Positions 34,164 to 44,607 are shown, counted from the stretch's first letter. The stretch is 64,000 nucleotides of DNA from Morococcus cerebrosus (GCF_022749515.1 NZ_CP094242.1:992001-1056000), one strand, 5' to 3'. Notes: generated by a model not told the origin, from the letters alone. Numbers and translations: made by a program.

Positions 34164-34642
34164 ACACCTATTTAATCGTTAAAACCCTGCACATCATCTC
34201 GGCTACCTTAATGGTTGGCACCGGTTTTGGTACAGCGTTTTACCTCTTTTGGGCAAACCGCAGCGGTTCGGTCGCCGCGCAGTCGGTCGTATCGCATTGG
34301 GTCATCAAAGCAGATTGGTGGTTTACGACCCCCGCCGTCATTTTCCAACCCTTGTCCGGCTTATGGATGCTGTACGAACGCGGCTATACCGTTTCCACCA
34401 TGCTGGAACAAAATTGGGTATGGATGACGCTCGGTTTATACATCCTTGCAGGCATTTGTTGGCTGCCCGTTGTCTGGCTGCAAATTCGCATGGCCAAGAT
34501 TGCCGAAAAAGCGCATAAAGAAAACGCAGACACCATTCCGGAACCCTATTGGCGTTACGCCAGATGCTGGGAATTGCTGGGCTATCCCGCCTTTTGCGCC
34601 ACTATCGTGATTTACTTCCTGATGGTGATGAAACCGATTTAA
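34160..34642 (+). CDS. DUF2269 integral membrane protein
   Basis: 160 aa with four hydrophobic segments. KTLHIISATLMVGTGFGTAF at the start and HWVIKADWWFTTPAVIFQPL, WMLYERG, are typical of the DUF2269 family. It overlaps the DoxX-like gene by 4 bp and precedes the SDR gene by 40 bp, a gap that includes a DUS. Inner-membrane protein of unknown role. Confidence 0.82.
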   Translation: MNTYLIVKTLHIISATLMVGTGFGTAFYLFWANRSGSVAAQSVVSHWVIKADWWFTTPAVIFQPLSGLWMLYERGYTVSTMLEQNWVWMTLGLYILAGICWLPVVWLQIRMAKIAEKAHKENADTIPEPYWRYARCWELLGYPAFCATIVIYFLMVMKPI

Positions 34643-34682
34643 AGATTTTCAGACGACCTCAGCAACACCATAAAGAAAAACC

Positions 34683-35522
34683 ATGAACATCATCATTTTC
34701 GGAGGCAGCGGCTTCATCGGTAGCCGTACCGCCCAAATCTTAAAAGAACAAGGTCACCAAGTTTGCACGCCCGACCGCCGCGCCTTCGATTTTCTTCATC
34801 CTGACGAAACCGCCGCACGCCGTTTATTAGAGGGGCAAGACGTCCTCATCAACTGCATCGGCATCATGAGCCGTCATGCCGAAATACTCGAAACCGTACA
34901 CCACCGTACGCCCAAACAACTCGCCGCATGGGCAAAAACAGCAGGCATAAAACACTGGGTGCAACTATCCGCACTGGGTGCCGACCCATCTCAATCCATC
35001 AACTTTGTCGGCAGCAAAGGACGTGGAGATGATGCCGTCGCCCAAAGCGGCATCCCGATTGCCATAGCCAGACCATCCGTCGTTTACGGGCGAGGAGGAA
35101 CCAGCTGCGAACTGTTCATCAAATTAGCCCGCCTCCCTTTACTTCCCCTACCGGAAGGCGGACGCTTTTACTTACAGCCCGTCCATCTTGCCGATGTTGC
35201 CGAAGGTTTTGCAAAACTGGCTGTACAAACCGACGCCGGCCACAGCATTATCAATATGACCGGCGGCCAAACGCTGACCTTGGCGGAATACCTGACCACC
35301 CTCCGCCAAACCCTGCACCACAAACCGCCACAAAATATCCTGCCCATCCCCCTGCGTCTGATTGACCCTGCGCTGCCGTTGGCAAACCTCCTCAGCAACA
35401 GCATCGTCAGCCGCGACAGTTTTACCTTACTCGAGCAAGGTTCGTGCGCCGATTATTCCGATTTTGCAGCTTTACTGGGGAGAGAACCATTAGCCGCAGA
35501 AAACTTTTCCCGTCAAAGTTGA
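34683..35522 (+). CDS. NAD(P)-binding SDR/epimerase-like protein (NDUFA9-type)
   Basis: 279 aa atypical short-chain dehydrogenase. The cofactor motif GGSGFIGS is at residues 7-14, with VLINCIG in the fold, the QLSALGAD segment and the RPSVVYGRGGTSCE segment. The classical YxxxK pair is not obvious, as in NDUFA9/ycf39-type proteins that bind NADPH and often act in membrane or quinone contexts. Third gene of the DoxX-like/DUF2269 operon. Confidence 0.83.
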   Translation: MNIIIFGGSGFIGSRTAQILKEQGHQVCTPDRRAFDFLHPDETAARRLLEGQDVLINCIGIMSRHAEILETVHHRTPKQLAAWAKTAGIKHWVQLSALGADPSQSINFVGSKGRGDDAVAQSGIPIAIARPSVVYGRGGTSCELFIKLARLPLLPLPEGGRFYLQPVHLADVAEGFAKLAVQTDAGHSIINMTGGQTLTLAEYLTTLRQTLHHKPPQNILPIPLRLIDPALPLANLLSNSIVSRDSFTLLEQGSCADYSDFAALLGREPLAAENFSRQS

Positions 35523-35603
35523 AAACTCTATACACATATGCACTTGAAAATTAGGTTTCGGACGACATTTACCTGCTAGAATAATCTTTTTATTCCCGAC
35601 ATC

Positions 35604-37544
35604 ATGAAAACTGCCGTCTGCCTTTCTCTGATTCTTTTGTTAGTTGGGTGTCAACCTGAATCCGAAGTCGTCGACACGGCCGCGCCGACCGCGCGCAAGC
35701 CTTCTTATTTTGAGTCCGACAAACGCCAAGCCGCCACGCCGGTCAAAACGCAAACGCCCGCGCTGCCCGCCATCCGCAGCCGCGCCGATTTCGACCTGCT
35801 TTCGCGCGTTTACGAACAAGACAGCGAATACGAAATCCCGCACGTCCTCTTCCTTATCGACCGCGAAGACAACAACCGCACCGACTACATCAACACGCCG
35901 AAATACCGTCTGCACGAAACCTATCTCGCCGAGATTTTGAAGCCGATGCCGACGCGCAAAGAATTGTTCGAACAATACCGCAGCCCGAACCGCCGCTTCC
36001 TGTTCGGCACCATCAGTTGGCAGAACAGCACTCAAGAATACGTTTACGAATTTTGGGAAGGCGACAAAATCACGCCCGAATTGCTGAAATTGGCAGAAGG
36101 TCGTCTGAAAGACAGTTTCTTCGCCCCGCTGCGTTACAAAACCAATTCCCTGTGGCAGGAAACCGTTGCCGCGCAAAGCAAAGTCCCCTTCGTCACCCAA
36201 GAAAGCCTGATACAGAATTTCCCTTATTTACCGTTGCACAGGGGGAAAGCGGTAGGCACATTGCGCGTCATCACTCAGGAAGACGACCTTTACGATGTCG
36301 GTGCGGACGACATCATCATTTTGAAAGAAGTGCCGCTGGTGTTGCCGCCCGTAGCAGGCATCATCAGCGAAAAACCGTCCACCGCGCTGTCGCATGTGAA
36401 CGTCTTGGCGCGCGGCTGGGGCATTCCCAACATCTACCTCAAAGACGCGGAAAAAATCCTCGCCCCCTATATCGGCCGCCGTATCGAATTGGCAGCCGAC
36501 GCAAAACAATACCGGGTCGCCCAAACCAACCGAAACACAGCCGCCAAAACATTTTCAGACGACCTCTCCCTGCCGCAGCCCGACACTGCCGATTACAACC
36601 TGCGGCCGCTTGCCAACTTACGCCGTGAAGACAGCCGTTACTGCGGCAGCAAAGCTGCCAACCTCGGCCATATCCGCGCCCATATCGCAGGCAGCAACGT
36701 CCCCGACGGATTCTGCATCCCCTTCGCCTACTACCGCGCCATGATGGACAAACTCGGCATCAACGCGGCAACACTGGCGCAAATCGAATCGCAAAGCGGC
36801 GGCGACAACCGCAAACGCCGCACCGCCCTGCTCGCCTTGCAGAAAAAAATCACCGATGCCGAAATCCCGTCCGAATGGAAACGCACCTGGGCGGAACAAT
36901 GGCGCAGCCAATTAAACAGCAAAGGCGTGTTCGTCCGCAGCTCGTCCAATTCCGAAGACCTGCCGAATTTCAGCGGCGCAGGACTGTACACCACCGTGCC
37001 GAACGTAACCGGCGAAAACGCGCTGGCAGAAGCAGTGAAACAGTCTTGGGCTTCCGTCTTCAATTACAGCGCGTACGAAGCCCGCCGCATCGCCGGACTG
37101 CCGCACGACAGCGTGAAAATGAGCGTCTTCGTCCAGCAAAGCATCAATGCCGACCTCTCCGGCGTACTCGTTACCGTCAATCCCTACGATACCGCGCAGA
37201 AAAACACTTCCTACATCGCCGCCAAACGCGGGCTGGGCATTCGCGTAGTCGAAGGGAAACGGGTGGCGGAACAAGCCGTTTACAACCGTCGCAACGACGC
37301 CGTACAACGCCTCAGCTCCTCCAACGAAACCACCGCGCTGCAACTGGATGAAAACGGCGGCGTCAGGGAAGTACCGATAACCGGCGGCAACGTCATGAAC
37401 CACGACCAAATCCGCCGCCTCGACCAAGCCGGCCAGCAAATCAAACAGCTTTTCGGCAACAGCGAACAAGACATCGAATGGGCTTTCGCAGGCGGCAAAC
37501 TCGTCATCCTTCAGGCAAGGCCTTATTTAAACGGCGGAAACTGA
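35604..37544 (+). CDS. PEP-synthase/PPDK-like lipoprotein
   Basis: 646 aa. Residues 1-16 form a lipoprotein signal with LLVGC (Cys16). Residues 240-300 are a PEP-utilising swivelling domain with the phosphohistidine motif TALSHVNVLARGWGIPN (His264). Residues 345-640 match the ATP-grasp pyruvate/PEP-binding domain: SKAANLGHIRAH, VRSSSNSEDLPNF (445-457), VFVQQSINADLSGV and the terminal DIEWAFAGG...QARP. Domain order is swivel then ATP-grasp, the reverse of classic PpsA, and the PEP-binding TIM barrel is absent. A phosphotransferase fold on a lipoprotein is unusual because ATP is scarce outside the cytoplasm. Confidence 0.82.
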   Translation: MKTAVCLSLILLLVGCQPESEVVDTAAPTARKPSYFESDKRQAATPVKTQTPALPAIRSRADFDLLSRVYEQDSEYEIPHVLFLIDREDNNRTDYINTPKYRLHETYLAEILKPMPTRKELFEQYRSPNRRFLFGTISWQNSTQEYVYEFWEGDKITPELLKLAEGRLKDSFFAPLRYKTNSLWQETVAAQSKVPFVTQESLIQNFPYLPLHRGKAVGTLRVITQEDDLYDVGADDIIILKEVPLVLPPVAGIISEKPSTALSHVNVLARGWGIPNIYLKDAEKILAPYIGRRIELAADAKQYRVAQTNRNTAAKTFSDDLSLPQPDTADYNLRPLANLRREDSRYCGSKAANLGHIRAHIAGSNVPDGFCIPFAYYRAMMDKLGINAATLAQIESQSGGDNRKRRTALLALQKKITDAEIPSEWKRTWAEQWRSQLNSKGVFVRSSSNSEDLPNFSGAGLYTTVPNVTGENALAEAVKQSWASVFNYSAYEARRIAGLPHDSVKMSVFVQQSINADLSGVLVTVNPYDTAQKNTSYIAAKRGLGIRVVEGKRVAEQAVYNRRNDAVQRLSSSNETTALQLDENGGVREVPITGGNVMNHDQIRRLDQAGQQIKQLFGNSEQDIEWAFAGGKLVILQARPYLNGGN

Positions 37545-37632
37545 GAACCAATCTAAAGCACAAAAGCAAAGTCATAGCGAGCTGATTGTTATCTCCATAT
37601 CCTGTTGTTCCTTAACCTCTCCTTCTTTTATC

Positions 37633-40600
37633 ATGTCAATCACCATTCCAGCCTTCGATCCCCTAAGCATCCCTATAGCAGGTACCAATCTGATTGAAGC
37701 TTCTGCCGGCACGGGCAAAACCTACGGCATTGCGGCTTTGTTCACGCGTTTGGTCGTGCTTGAGCAGATGCCTGTCGAAAGCATTTTGACCGTTACTTTT
37801 ACCAAGGCGGCAACGGCGGAATTGAAAACCCGTTTGCGCGCACGTTTGGACGAAGTATTGCAGGCTTTGGAGAGCGTGGAGGATACGGACAATCTTTCAG
37901 ACGACCTTGAAGCATACTGCCAAGACAATCATCCGGGCGATGTGTTTCTGACCGGTTTGCTCAAACAAGCATTGGCTCAAGAAAGTCGGACGCGGCTGAT
38001 TGTCCGCCTCAAGGCCGCCATCGGACAATTCGACAACGCCGCGATTTATACCATTCACGGCTTCTGCCAACGCATTTTGCGCGATTATGCGTTTTTGTGC
38101 CGTGCGCCTATGGATGTCGAGCTGACCGAAGACAACCGCGACCGCCTGCTGATTCCCGCTCAAGATTTTTGGCGCGACCGCATCGTCAATCATCCCGTTT
38201 TGGCGAAGCTGGTATTTCAACGCCGCCAAACGCCGCAAACCATGCTGGCGGCAATACAAAAGTTCGTCAGCCGTCCGTATTTGGTTTTCAGACGACCCGA
38301 AGCAGACCTAGTCGCCGCGCAGGAAAACTTTCGGAAAACATGGGAAAAAGTGCGTTCCAAACTGGACGCTTTAGAAGCAACATTCTGGCGCATCCGTCCG
38401 ATATTAGATGGCAACTCATATCGTGAAAAAACATTCAAAACCGTCTTTCTCGAACTCCAATCCGCCTCTCAATCCGATGCCCTTCCTTCTTTTAGCAAAA
38501 CGACGGCAGAAAAGCTGCCCATGTTTGCCGTAGAAGCTTTAGCGTCCAAGGTCAAAAAAGGCAACACTCCCGATGCTGCCGCCTTTGCTGATTTGCAGAT
38601 ATTGGCGAATCTCGGCGCAGACTCGGCTGCCATTGCGCAAGCCGAAGAAGAGACGCTTACCCTGCTCCACCTCGACCTGCTCGACCATCTTAATGCCAGT
38701 CTGAGCGAACAGAAAAAAACCAAGCGCGAACGCGGTTTCGACGATTTGCTGCTTGATGTTTATGACGCATTGACCGACAACCCGCAGGCAGATTCATTGG
38801 CTCAGGCGGTGGCGCAAAACTGGCGCATCGCCTTGATTGACGAATTTCAAGACACCGACCCGCTGCAATACGAGATTTTCCGAAAAATCTTCATCAGCCA
38901 AAACAAGCCTTTATTCCTAGTCGGCGACCCGAAACAAGCCATTTACAGCTTTCGAGGCGCCGACATTTACGCCTATCTGCAAGCCGCAGCCGACGCGCAA
39001 CACAGTTACACACTGGCAACCAATTACCGCAGCCATGCCAAGTTGATTAACGGCATAGGCGCATTGTTCCGCTGCAAAAACCGCCCTTTCGTCTTGGACG
39101 GCATAGACTATACCGAAGTCGGCGCCGCACGTTCCGAAAGCCGGCTTTCGCCGCCCCAAACTGCCATACAGATACGCTGGCTCAACGGCAAAGACGACGA
39201 AGTGCTCAACAAAGACATCTTGCGCCGCCGTGCCTCCGAATATTGCGCCGACGAAATCGCCCACACGCTCAACGAAGCTGCCGAGGGTCGTCTGAAATTC
39301 AAAGACAGACCGGTCGTTTCAGGCGATATTGCCGTCTTGGTCAGGACGTTTAACGAAGGCGTGATGGTGGCAAAAGCACTGAAAACGCGCGGCATACAAA
39401 GCGTTTTGCTCTCAAGAGAATCGGTTTTCACCACGCCGGAAGCCCTTGCCCTTGCCGCGCTGTTGGATTATTGGCTAAATCCCGGACAAATCGGCTCGCT
39501 GCGCTTCGTCTTGTCCGGCACATTGTTCGGCTACGACGCGCAAGCCCTGTATCAACTCAACCGCAACGAAGCCGAATTATTAAACTGGATAAACACCGCC
39601 GCCGAATCCGTCGCCATTTGGCGGAAAAGCGGGATTTATGCCGCGCTGCAACACTTCTCCTCGTTGCACGGCATCGAAACCGGATTGCTTGCACGAGGTG
39701 ACGAGCGCGGCCTCACTAATTTCCATCAGCTTTTAGAGTGCCTCTCCGAAGAAGAAGGACAAAGCCTCAGTCCCGCTGCCCTACATCAATGGCTCAACGA
39801 CCAAATCAGTCTGGCGCAAGACCGATCTGTCGGCGAATCAGGGCTGTTACGGCTTGAAAGCGACGAAGCACTGGTCAAAATTGTCACCATGCATGCCTCC
39901 AAAGGTTTGCAATATCCTTTGGTCTATTGCCCTTTCGTTTGGGACGCGAAAGACATGAAGCCCGCCGATTGGCAAATCCTCCACACTGCCGACCACACTA
40001 CGGAACTGCTTGCCAAATCGCAACTCAACGATGAAGACCGCATCCACCTTGCCGACGAAGAAATGGCAGAACGCCTGCGCCTGCTGTACGTCGCGCTGAC
40101 CCGTGCCGAAGAGCAGCTTGTCCTTTATGCCGCCCATTGCGGCGATACCGCCGATTCCCCTTTTGCCTACTTGCTTGAAGGCAGCGCCGACAGCAATCGG
40201 GCGGATACCCGCCGGGCCTATGACCAGGAACGCAAAGCAAACAAAGCCCTAGGCGAGCTGCAAATGCTGAAAAACAACTGGCTGCGTTTCCTCAACAATC
40301 CCCCCGAACATACCGACTTCAGCTTTTCCGAAGACGCGCCGCAACCCACTGCCGCGCAAAACCGCCATCTTTCAGACGACCTCTATCAAGCCGCCGTTAT
40401 CCCCGCCCGCGGATTTCAGTTCATCCGACATACCAGCTTTACCGGCCTGAGCCGCCAAGTCAAAACCCGAGACGACGAACGCGAAGAATTACAACCCGCA
40501 CTCGACCCCGCAGAAACCGCCGCCGAAACAGAAAGGTCGTCTGAAACCACCCTCCCCGTTTCGGACGACCTCACAAACACCGACATCCACCATTTCCCTC

Positions 40601-41268
40601 GCGGCGCCAACGCCGGCGTCTGCTTGCATGAAATGTTGGAAAAATTCGACTTTGCCCAAAGTGCCGAAAGCCAAAGCAGCCTGATAGCCGAAACCTTGAC
40701 CCGCTACGGCTTCGACCCGCTCTGGACAGATGCCGTCAAACAAATGCTCGACACCTGCCGTAAAACGCGCCTTGTTGCACAAAGCCTGTCTGAAATCCCA
40801 CCCGAGCGCTGCCTTCCGGAAATGGGATTTACCCTCTACACCGAAGACTTCAAACTCCATGACCTTCGCCGCTGGTTTGCCCGCGAAAACAGCTCACTGC
40901 CACCGGAATGTATCGAAGCCGCAGAAAGATTGGATTTCCAAGACGTACAAGGTTTTCTCAATGGCTTCATCGACATGGTCTGCCAAGATTCAGACGACCT
41001 CGTATGCATCATCGACTACAAATCCAACCATCTGGGCGACAACGCCGAAGCCTATACGCAACAAGCCATGAACGAAGCCGTAGCAGACCACCACTACTAC
41101 CTGCAAGCGCTCATCTACGCCATCGCCGTAGCCCGCTATTTCAAACTGCGCGGCAAACCGTTACCCAAAATCGCCATCCGATACCTCTTCCTGCGCGGAT
41201 TGGACGGCACGGATAACGGCATCTGGCAATGGGACTTGGATACCGAATCCTTAGCACAATGGCTGTAA
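37633..41268 (+). CDS. recB: Exodeoxyribonuclease V beta subunit RecB
   Basis: 1211 aa. Walker A ASAGTGKT (23-30), motif II IDEFQDTDPLQY, GDPKQAIYSFRGAD, ATNYRSH, HASKGLQYPLVYCP, and motif VI RLRLLYVALTRAEEQ form the SF1A helicase. The C-terminal nuclease domain has GFIDMV and the catalytic IIDYKSN (Asp1128, Lys1130). RecBCD processes double-strand breaks. recC and recD are not in the window. Six uptake-sequence cores lie inside the gene, encoding SDDL, GRLK and RSSET segments. Confidence 0.95.
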   Translation: MSITIPAFDPLSIPIAGTNLIEASAGTGKTYGIAALFTRLVVLEQMPVESILTVTFTKAATAELKTRLRARLDEVLQALESVEDTDNLSDDLEAYCQDNHPGDVFLTGLLKQALAQESRTRLIVRLKAAIGQFDNAAIYTIHGFCQRILRDYAFLCRAPMDVELTEDNRDRLLIPAQDFWRDRIVNHPVLAKLVFQRRQTPQTMLAAIQKFVSRPYLVFRRPEADLVAAQENFRKTWEKVRSKLDALEATFWRIRPILDGNSYREKTFKTVFLELQSASQSDALPSFSKTTAEKLPMFAVEALASKVKKGNTPDAAAFADLQILANLGADSAAIAQAEEETLTLLHLDLLDHLNASLSEQKKTKRERGFDDLLLDVYDALTDNPQADSLAQAVAQNWRIALIDEFQDTDPLQYEIFRKIFISQNKPLFLVGDPKQAIYSFRGADIYAYLQAAADAQHSYTLATNYRSHAKLINGIGALFRCKNRPFVLDGIDYTEVGAARSESRLSPPQTAIQIRWLNGKDDEVLNKDILRRRASEYCADEIAHTLNEAAEGRLKFKDRPVVSGDIAVLVRTFNEGVMVAKALKTRGIQSVLLSRESVFTTPEALALAALLDYWLNPGQIGSLRFVLSGTLFGYDAQALYQLNRNEAELLNWINTAAESVAIWRKSGIYAALQHFSSLHGIETGLLARGDERGLTNFHQLLECLSEEEGQSLSPAALHQWLNDQISLAQDRSVGESGLLRLESDEALVKIVTMHASKGLQYPLVYCPFVWDAKDMKPADWQILHTADHTTELLAKSQLNDEDRIHLADEEMAERLRLLYVALTRAEEQLVLYAAHCGDTADSPFAYLLEGSADSNRADTRRAYDQERKANKALGELQMLKNNWLRFLNNPPEHTDFSFSEDAPQPTAAQNRHLSDDLYQAAVIPARGFQFIRHTSFTGLSRQVKTRDDEREELQPALDPAETAAETERSSETTLPVSDDLTNTDIHHFPRGANAGVCLHEMLEKFDFAQSAESQSSLIAETLTRYGFDPLWTDAVKQMLDTCRKTRLVAQSLSEIPPERCLPEMGFTLYTEDFKLHDLRRWFARENSSLPPECIEAAERLDFQDVQGFLNGFIDMVCQDSDDLVCIIDYKSNHLGDNAEAYTQQAMNEAVADHHYYLQALIYAIAVARYFKLRGKPLPKIAIRYLFLRGLDGTDNGIWQWDLDTESLAQWL

Positions 41269-41320
41269 ATGGAATGAAAAAAGAATTAAAAATATGCGCC
41301 CCTGATGGAGCGCAATATAT

Positions 41321-41364
41321 AAGGTCGTCTGAAAACACACACATAAGTGTTTTCAGACGACCTT
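41321..41364. terminator. Paired-DUS terminator after recB
   Basis: AAGGTCGTCTGAAAACAC and GTGTTTTCAGACGACCTT, 18-bp arms with a 7-base loop, 53 bp after recB. Confidence 0.85.
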
Positions 41365-41488
41365 TGCTTGCTTACTGTTTGTAGCTTCCTAGCCTTGTCG
41401 TGATTTGAAATTAATCCAATATCATTTAAAGCCAATCGCTGCACTTCTCCTCATTGCCAGTCGGCGCATTTATAATCAAATAAAAACA

Positions 41489-41506
41489 GCAGCTTTAATA
41501 AGCTGC
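41489..41506 (-). terminator. Intrinsic terminator of ftsH
   Basis: Stem GCAGCTT / AAGCTGC with a 4-base loop, followed on the minus strand by TTTTTA, 13 bp past the ftsH stop. No uptake sequence. Confidence 0.75.
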
Positions 41507-41518
41507 CGTTTTCCATAT

Positions 41519-43465
41519 TTATGATTTATTTGCCGAGTCTTCAAAAGACTCAATCGGAGCAGATTCCTGAGCAACAGTTTGAGGTTTAGGCTCTGGTTCG
41601 GATGGTTCCGCATTATCCTGACGTATATTGTGGCTGAAATCTTTAGGCGGGCTAGGTTGTTTGCCTGCCATAATTTCCAACACTTGATCACGATCGATGG
41701 TTTCCCAATCCATTAAGGCTTTGCACATGGTCTCCATTTTATCGCGGTTTTCATCAAGGATTTTGTAGGCCACCTGATATTGCTCGTCCAAAATACGGCG
41801 TACTTCAGCATCAATATCTTGTTGCGTTTTTTCGGAAATGTTTTGAGAACGGGTAACGCTGCGTCCCAAGAACACTTCGCCTTCATTCTCCGCATAAACC
41901 ATTACGCCCATTTTATCGCTCATCCCATAGCGCGTAACCATTTCGCGCGCTATTTGCGTAGCACGTTCGAAATCATTGGACGCGCCGGTGGAAATACGGC
42001 CGACGAAGATGTCTTCGGCAATACGACCGCCGAACAAGATGGAAAGCTGGCTCAGCATTTGGTCTTTGTACATACTAATACGGTCGCGTTCTGGAAGCTG
42101 CCAAGTCAAACCAAGCGCACGGCCGCGCGGCATAATGGTCACCTTGTGGACAGGGTCAGTAAATGGCAGGCTTTCGGCAACAATCGCGTGACCAGCTTCA
42201 TGGTAGGCAGTCGCACGTTTTTCGTCTTCATGCATTACCATGCTGCGGCGTTCGGGACCCATATAGATTTTGTCTTTGGCATCTTCGAAATCGCTTTGAT
42301 CAACTTTGGTTTTATTCCGACGGCCTGCAAACAGGGCGGCTTCATTAACCAAGTTAGCCAAATCCGCACCGGAAAAACCGGGAGTACCTCGGGCCAAAGA
42401 ACCCAAATCGACAGATGCATCCAAAGGCACTTTTTTTGCGTGTACTTTCAAAATCTGTTCACGACCACGGATATCGGGTAGTGGAACCACCACTTGTCGG
42501 TCGAAACGGCCGGGACGTTGCAAGGCGGGATCTAATACGTCCGGACGGTTGGTTGCGGCAATGACGATAACGGTCTGATTACTTTCAAAACCGTCCATCT
42601 CGACCAAAAGCTGGTTCAAGGTTTGTTCGCGCTCATCATTACCACCGCCCAAACCGGCACCGCGCTGACGGCCGACAGCGTCGATTTCGTCAATAAAAAT
42701 GATACAAGGGGCGTTTTTCTTCGCTTGTTCAAACATATCGCGCACGCGGCTTGCACCGACCCCGACGAACATTTCAACAAAGTCAGAACCTGAGATGCTG
42801 AAGAACGGTACGCCTGCTTCGCCTGCAATGGCTTTTGCCAACAAAGTTTTACCGGTACCCGGGCTGCCTGCCAGTAAGATACCGCGCGGAACGCGTCCGC
42901 CCAAACTTTGATAACGGCTTGGAGCTTTCAGGTAATCAACGATTTCCTGCACTTCCTCTTTTGCCTCATCGCAACCGGCAACATCGGCAAAGGTAACTTT
43001 GTTGGCATCTTTGTCCAGAAGACGGGCACGGCTTTTACCGAAAGAGAATGCGCCCCCCTTACCGCCGCCACCGCTTTGCATACGCATAAAATAAAACCAT
43101 GCGCCAATCAGCAGCAATACCGGCAACAGGCTGTAAAACAGGCTGGCGAGCATGCTTGGTTTTTCTTCGGGGATAACGTTGACGCGGACTTTATTGTCCA
43201 AAAGCGTTTTAACCAAATTATCGTCCAAAGGCGCATTGGTGAAGAAAGAGGTTTTATCGGTACGCTCGCCTTTAATCAGATAACCGCTGACGACTGAGCC
43301 TTCGATATTGACATTGGCTACTTCACCGTTGTTTACCTGTTGGATAAATTGAGAGTATTCGATTTGCTGCTTGTTTTCCTGCTTGCTGGTCAGAGCATTG
43401 AACGCAGCCATCAAGCCGACGCACAAAGCAACCCAGAGCAGAATTGACTTAAAGGTATTCCCCAC
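41519..43465 (-). CDS. ftsH: ATP-dependent zinc metalloprotease FtsH
   Basis: 648 aa. Two membrane segments (about 7-24 and 105-127) enclose the periplasmic domain. AAA ATPase: Walker A GSPGTGKT (200-207), Walker [13 protein letters not shown] region RPGRFDR. The zinc protease motif HEAGH is at 422-426. It degrades misfolded membrane proteins and regulators at the inner membrane. rlmE lies just upstream on the same strand, the conserved rlmE-ftsH order. Confidence 0.97.
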   Translation of the reverse strand: MGNTFKSILLWVALCVGLMAAFNALTSKQENKQQIEYSQFIQQVNNGEVANVNIEGSVVSGYLIKGERTDKTSFFTNAPLDDNLVKTLLDNKVRVNVIPEEKPSMLASLFYSLLPVLLLIGAWFYFMRMQSGGGGKGGAFSFGKSRARLLDKDANKVTFADVAGCDEAKEEVQEIVDYLKAPSRYQSLGGRVPRGILLAGSPGTGKTLLAKAIAGEAGVPFFSISGSDFVEMFVGVGASRVRDMFEQAKKNAPCIIFIDEIDAVGRQRGAGLGGGNDEREQTLNQLLVEMDGFESNQTVIVIAATNRPDVLDPALQRPGRFDRQVVVPLPDIRGREQILKVHAKKVPLDASVDLGSLARGTPGFSGADLANLVNEAALFAGRRNKTKVDQSDFEDAKDKIYMGPERRSMVMHEDEKRATAYHEAGHAIVAESLPFTDPVHKVTIMPRGRALGLTWQLPERDRISMYKDQMLSQLSILFGGRIAEDIFVGRISTGASNDFERATQIAREMVTRYGMSDKMGVMVYAENEGEVFLGRSVTRSQNISEKTQQDIDAEVRRILDEQYQVAYKILDENRDKMETMCKALMDWETIDRDQVLEIMAGKQPSPPKDFSHNIRQDNAEPSEPEPKPQTVAQESAPIESFEDSANKS

Positions 43466-43529
43466 TTAGCCAGGCTCCATGATATAAAGATAAACGAAAG
43501 AAAGATTTTAAAACACGCTGCTTGTATTG

Positions 43530-44150
43530 TCAGCGTTTATTTTTTCCTAATAAATAAATCTCACTGGAACGATTGCGCGATGCCTCGGGCTTGCGCGTCT
43601 GCACCGTTCCGAAGATTTCACGCATGGCTGCCATATATTCCTGATAGCCCGCTCCCTGAAATACTTTCACCAAAAAGCTGCCGCCTGTTTTCAAATGATT
43701 GACGGCAAAGTCCAAAGCCAGTTCACATAAATAAAAGCTGCGGGCTTGGTCGGTTACGGCGTTACCCGACATATTGGGTGCCATATCGCAAATTACAAGG
43801 TCTAGCGGACGGGCGTCCAGCAGGGTTTCAAATTGCGCCAATACTTCGTCTTCCCTGAAGTCGCCCTGAATAAAAGAAACACCTTCTATTTCATCCATAG
43901 GCAGGATATCCAATGCGAACACTCGTCCTGAATTGCCGACCAGTTTTGCCGCGACTTGCGACCAGCTTCCCGGTGCGCTGCCTAAATCCGCCAAAACCGT
44001 GCCGGGTTTGATTAATTTGTCTTTTTCGTTGATTTCCAGCAGTTTATATGCAGCGCGGGCGCGATAACCGTCTTTTTGCGCCATGTGGACGTAATGATCG
44101 TTTACGTGTTCGTGAAGCCAGGCTTTTGATGATTTTGAACGTACTGCCAT
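43530..44150 (-). CDS. rlmE: 23S rRNA (uridine-2'-O-)-methyltransferase RlmE
   Basis: 206 aa, FtsJ family. The SAM site is VLADLGSAPGSWSQ, catalytic Asp in VICDMAPNMSG, and Lys in GGSFLVKVFQG. It methylates the 2'-OH of U2552 in 23S rRNA. A hairpin (ACGCTG / CAGCGT, 43515-43536) overlaps its stop, a possible partial terminator before ftsH. Divergent from yhbY across 108 bp. Confidence 0.95.
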   Translation of the reverse strand: MAVRSKSSKAWLHEHVNDHYVHMAQKDGYRARAAYKLLEINEKDKLIKPGTVLADLGSAPGSWSQVAAKLVGNSGRVFALDILPMDEIEGVSFIQGDFREDEVLAQFETLLDARPLDLVICDMAPNMSGNAVTDQARSFYLCELALDFAVNHLKTGGSFLVKVFQGAGYQEYMAAMREIFGTVQTRKPEASRNRSSEIYLLGKNKR

Positions 44151-44258
44151 AATTTATTTAATGATATAGAGAAACGCCGTATTGTACGTTATTTTCCCCC
44201 GAGATTGCGCCAAATCGCGTACAATGCCGCATTATTCTTTCTTTTCAAGCATTAGAAC

Positions 44259-44543
44259 ATGACTGACAATAAATTAAGCACCAAAGAAATTTTGGAATTG
44301 AAAGCCCGCGCCCACTACCTTCATCCCGTTGTAATGGTGGGACAACAAGGTTTGACCGAGTCCGTTATCAAAGAAACCGATGCCGCTCTGACGGCGCATG
44401 AGTTAATCAAAGTCCGTGTATTCGGCGACGACCGCGCCGAACGCGTTGAAATTTGCAATGCGTTGTGCGAAGCCGTCGATGCGCAACTGGTTCAGCATAT
44501 CGGTAAGCTGTTGGTGTTGTGGCGTAAAAACTTGGAGGCTTGA
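44259..44543 (+). CDS. yhbY: YhbY-family RNA-binding protein (CRM domain)
   Basis: 94 aa, almost entirely a CRM (CRS1-YhbY) domain: LKARAHYLHPVVMVGQQGLT, then ETDAALTAHELIKVRVFGDD, DRAERVEICNAL and QHIGKLLVLWR. It binds pre-50S ribosomal particles. Divergent from rlmE, as in many proteobacteria, consistent with a ribosome-assembly role. Confidence 0.93.
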   Translation: MTDNKLSTKEILELKARAHYLHPVVMVGQQGLTESVIKETDAALTAHELIKVRVFGDDRAERVEICNALCEAVDAQLVQHIGKLLVLWRKNLEA

Positions 44544-44569
44544 GAAAGCGTTTGGTTCCAAACAATGAG

Positions 44570-44607
44570 AGGTCGTCTGAAAAACTATCAAGGCTTTCAG
44601 ACGACTT
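44570..44607. terminator. Paired-DUS terminator after yhbY
   Basis: AGGTCGTCTGAAA opposed to CTTTCAGACGACTTT with a 13-base loop, 27 bp past yhbY. Confidence 0.78.

Noticed and set aside
36017..36628. 203-aa plus-strand alternative frame inside the PEP-synthase-like gene
   Set aside because: Arg/His-rich out-of-frame reading; the overlapping frame has all domain motifs.
41780..42481. 233-aa plus-strand open frame inside ftsH
   Set aside because: Antisense of the FtsH AAA and protease motifs.
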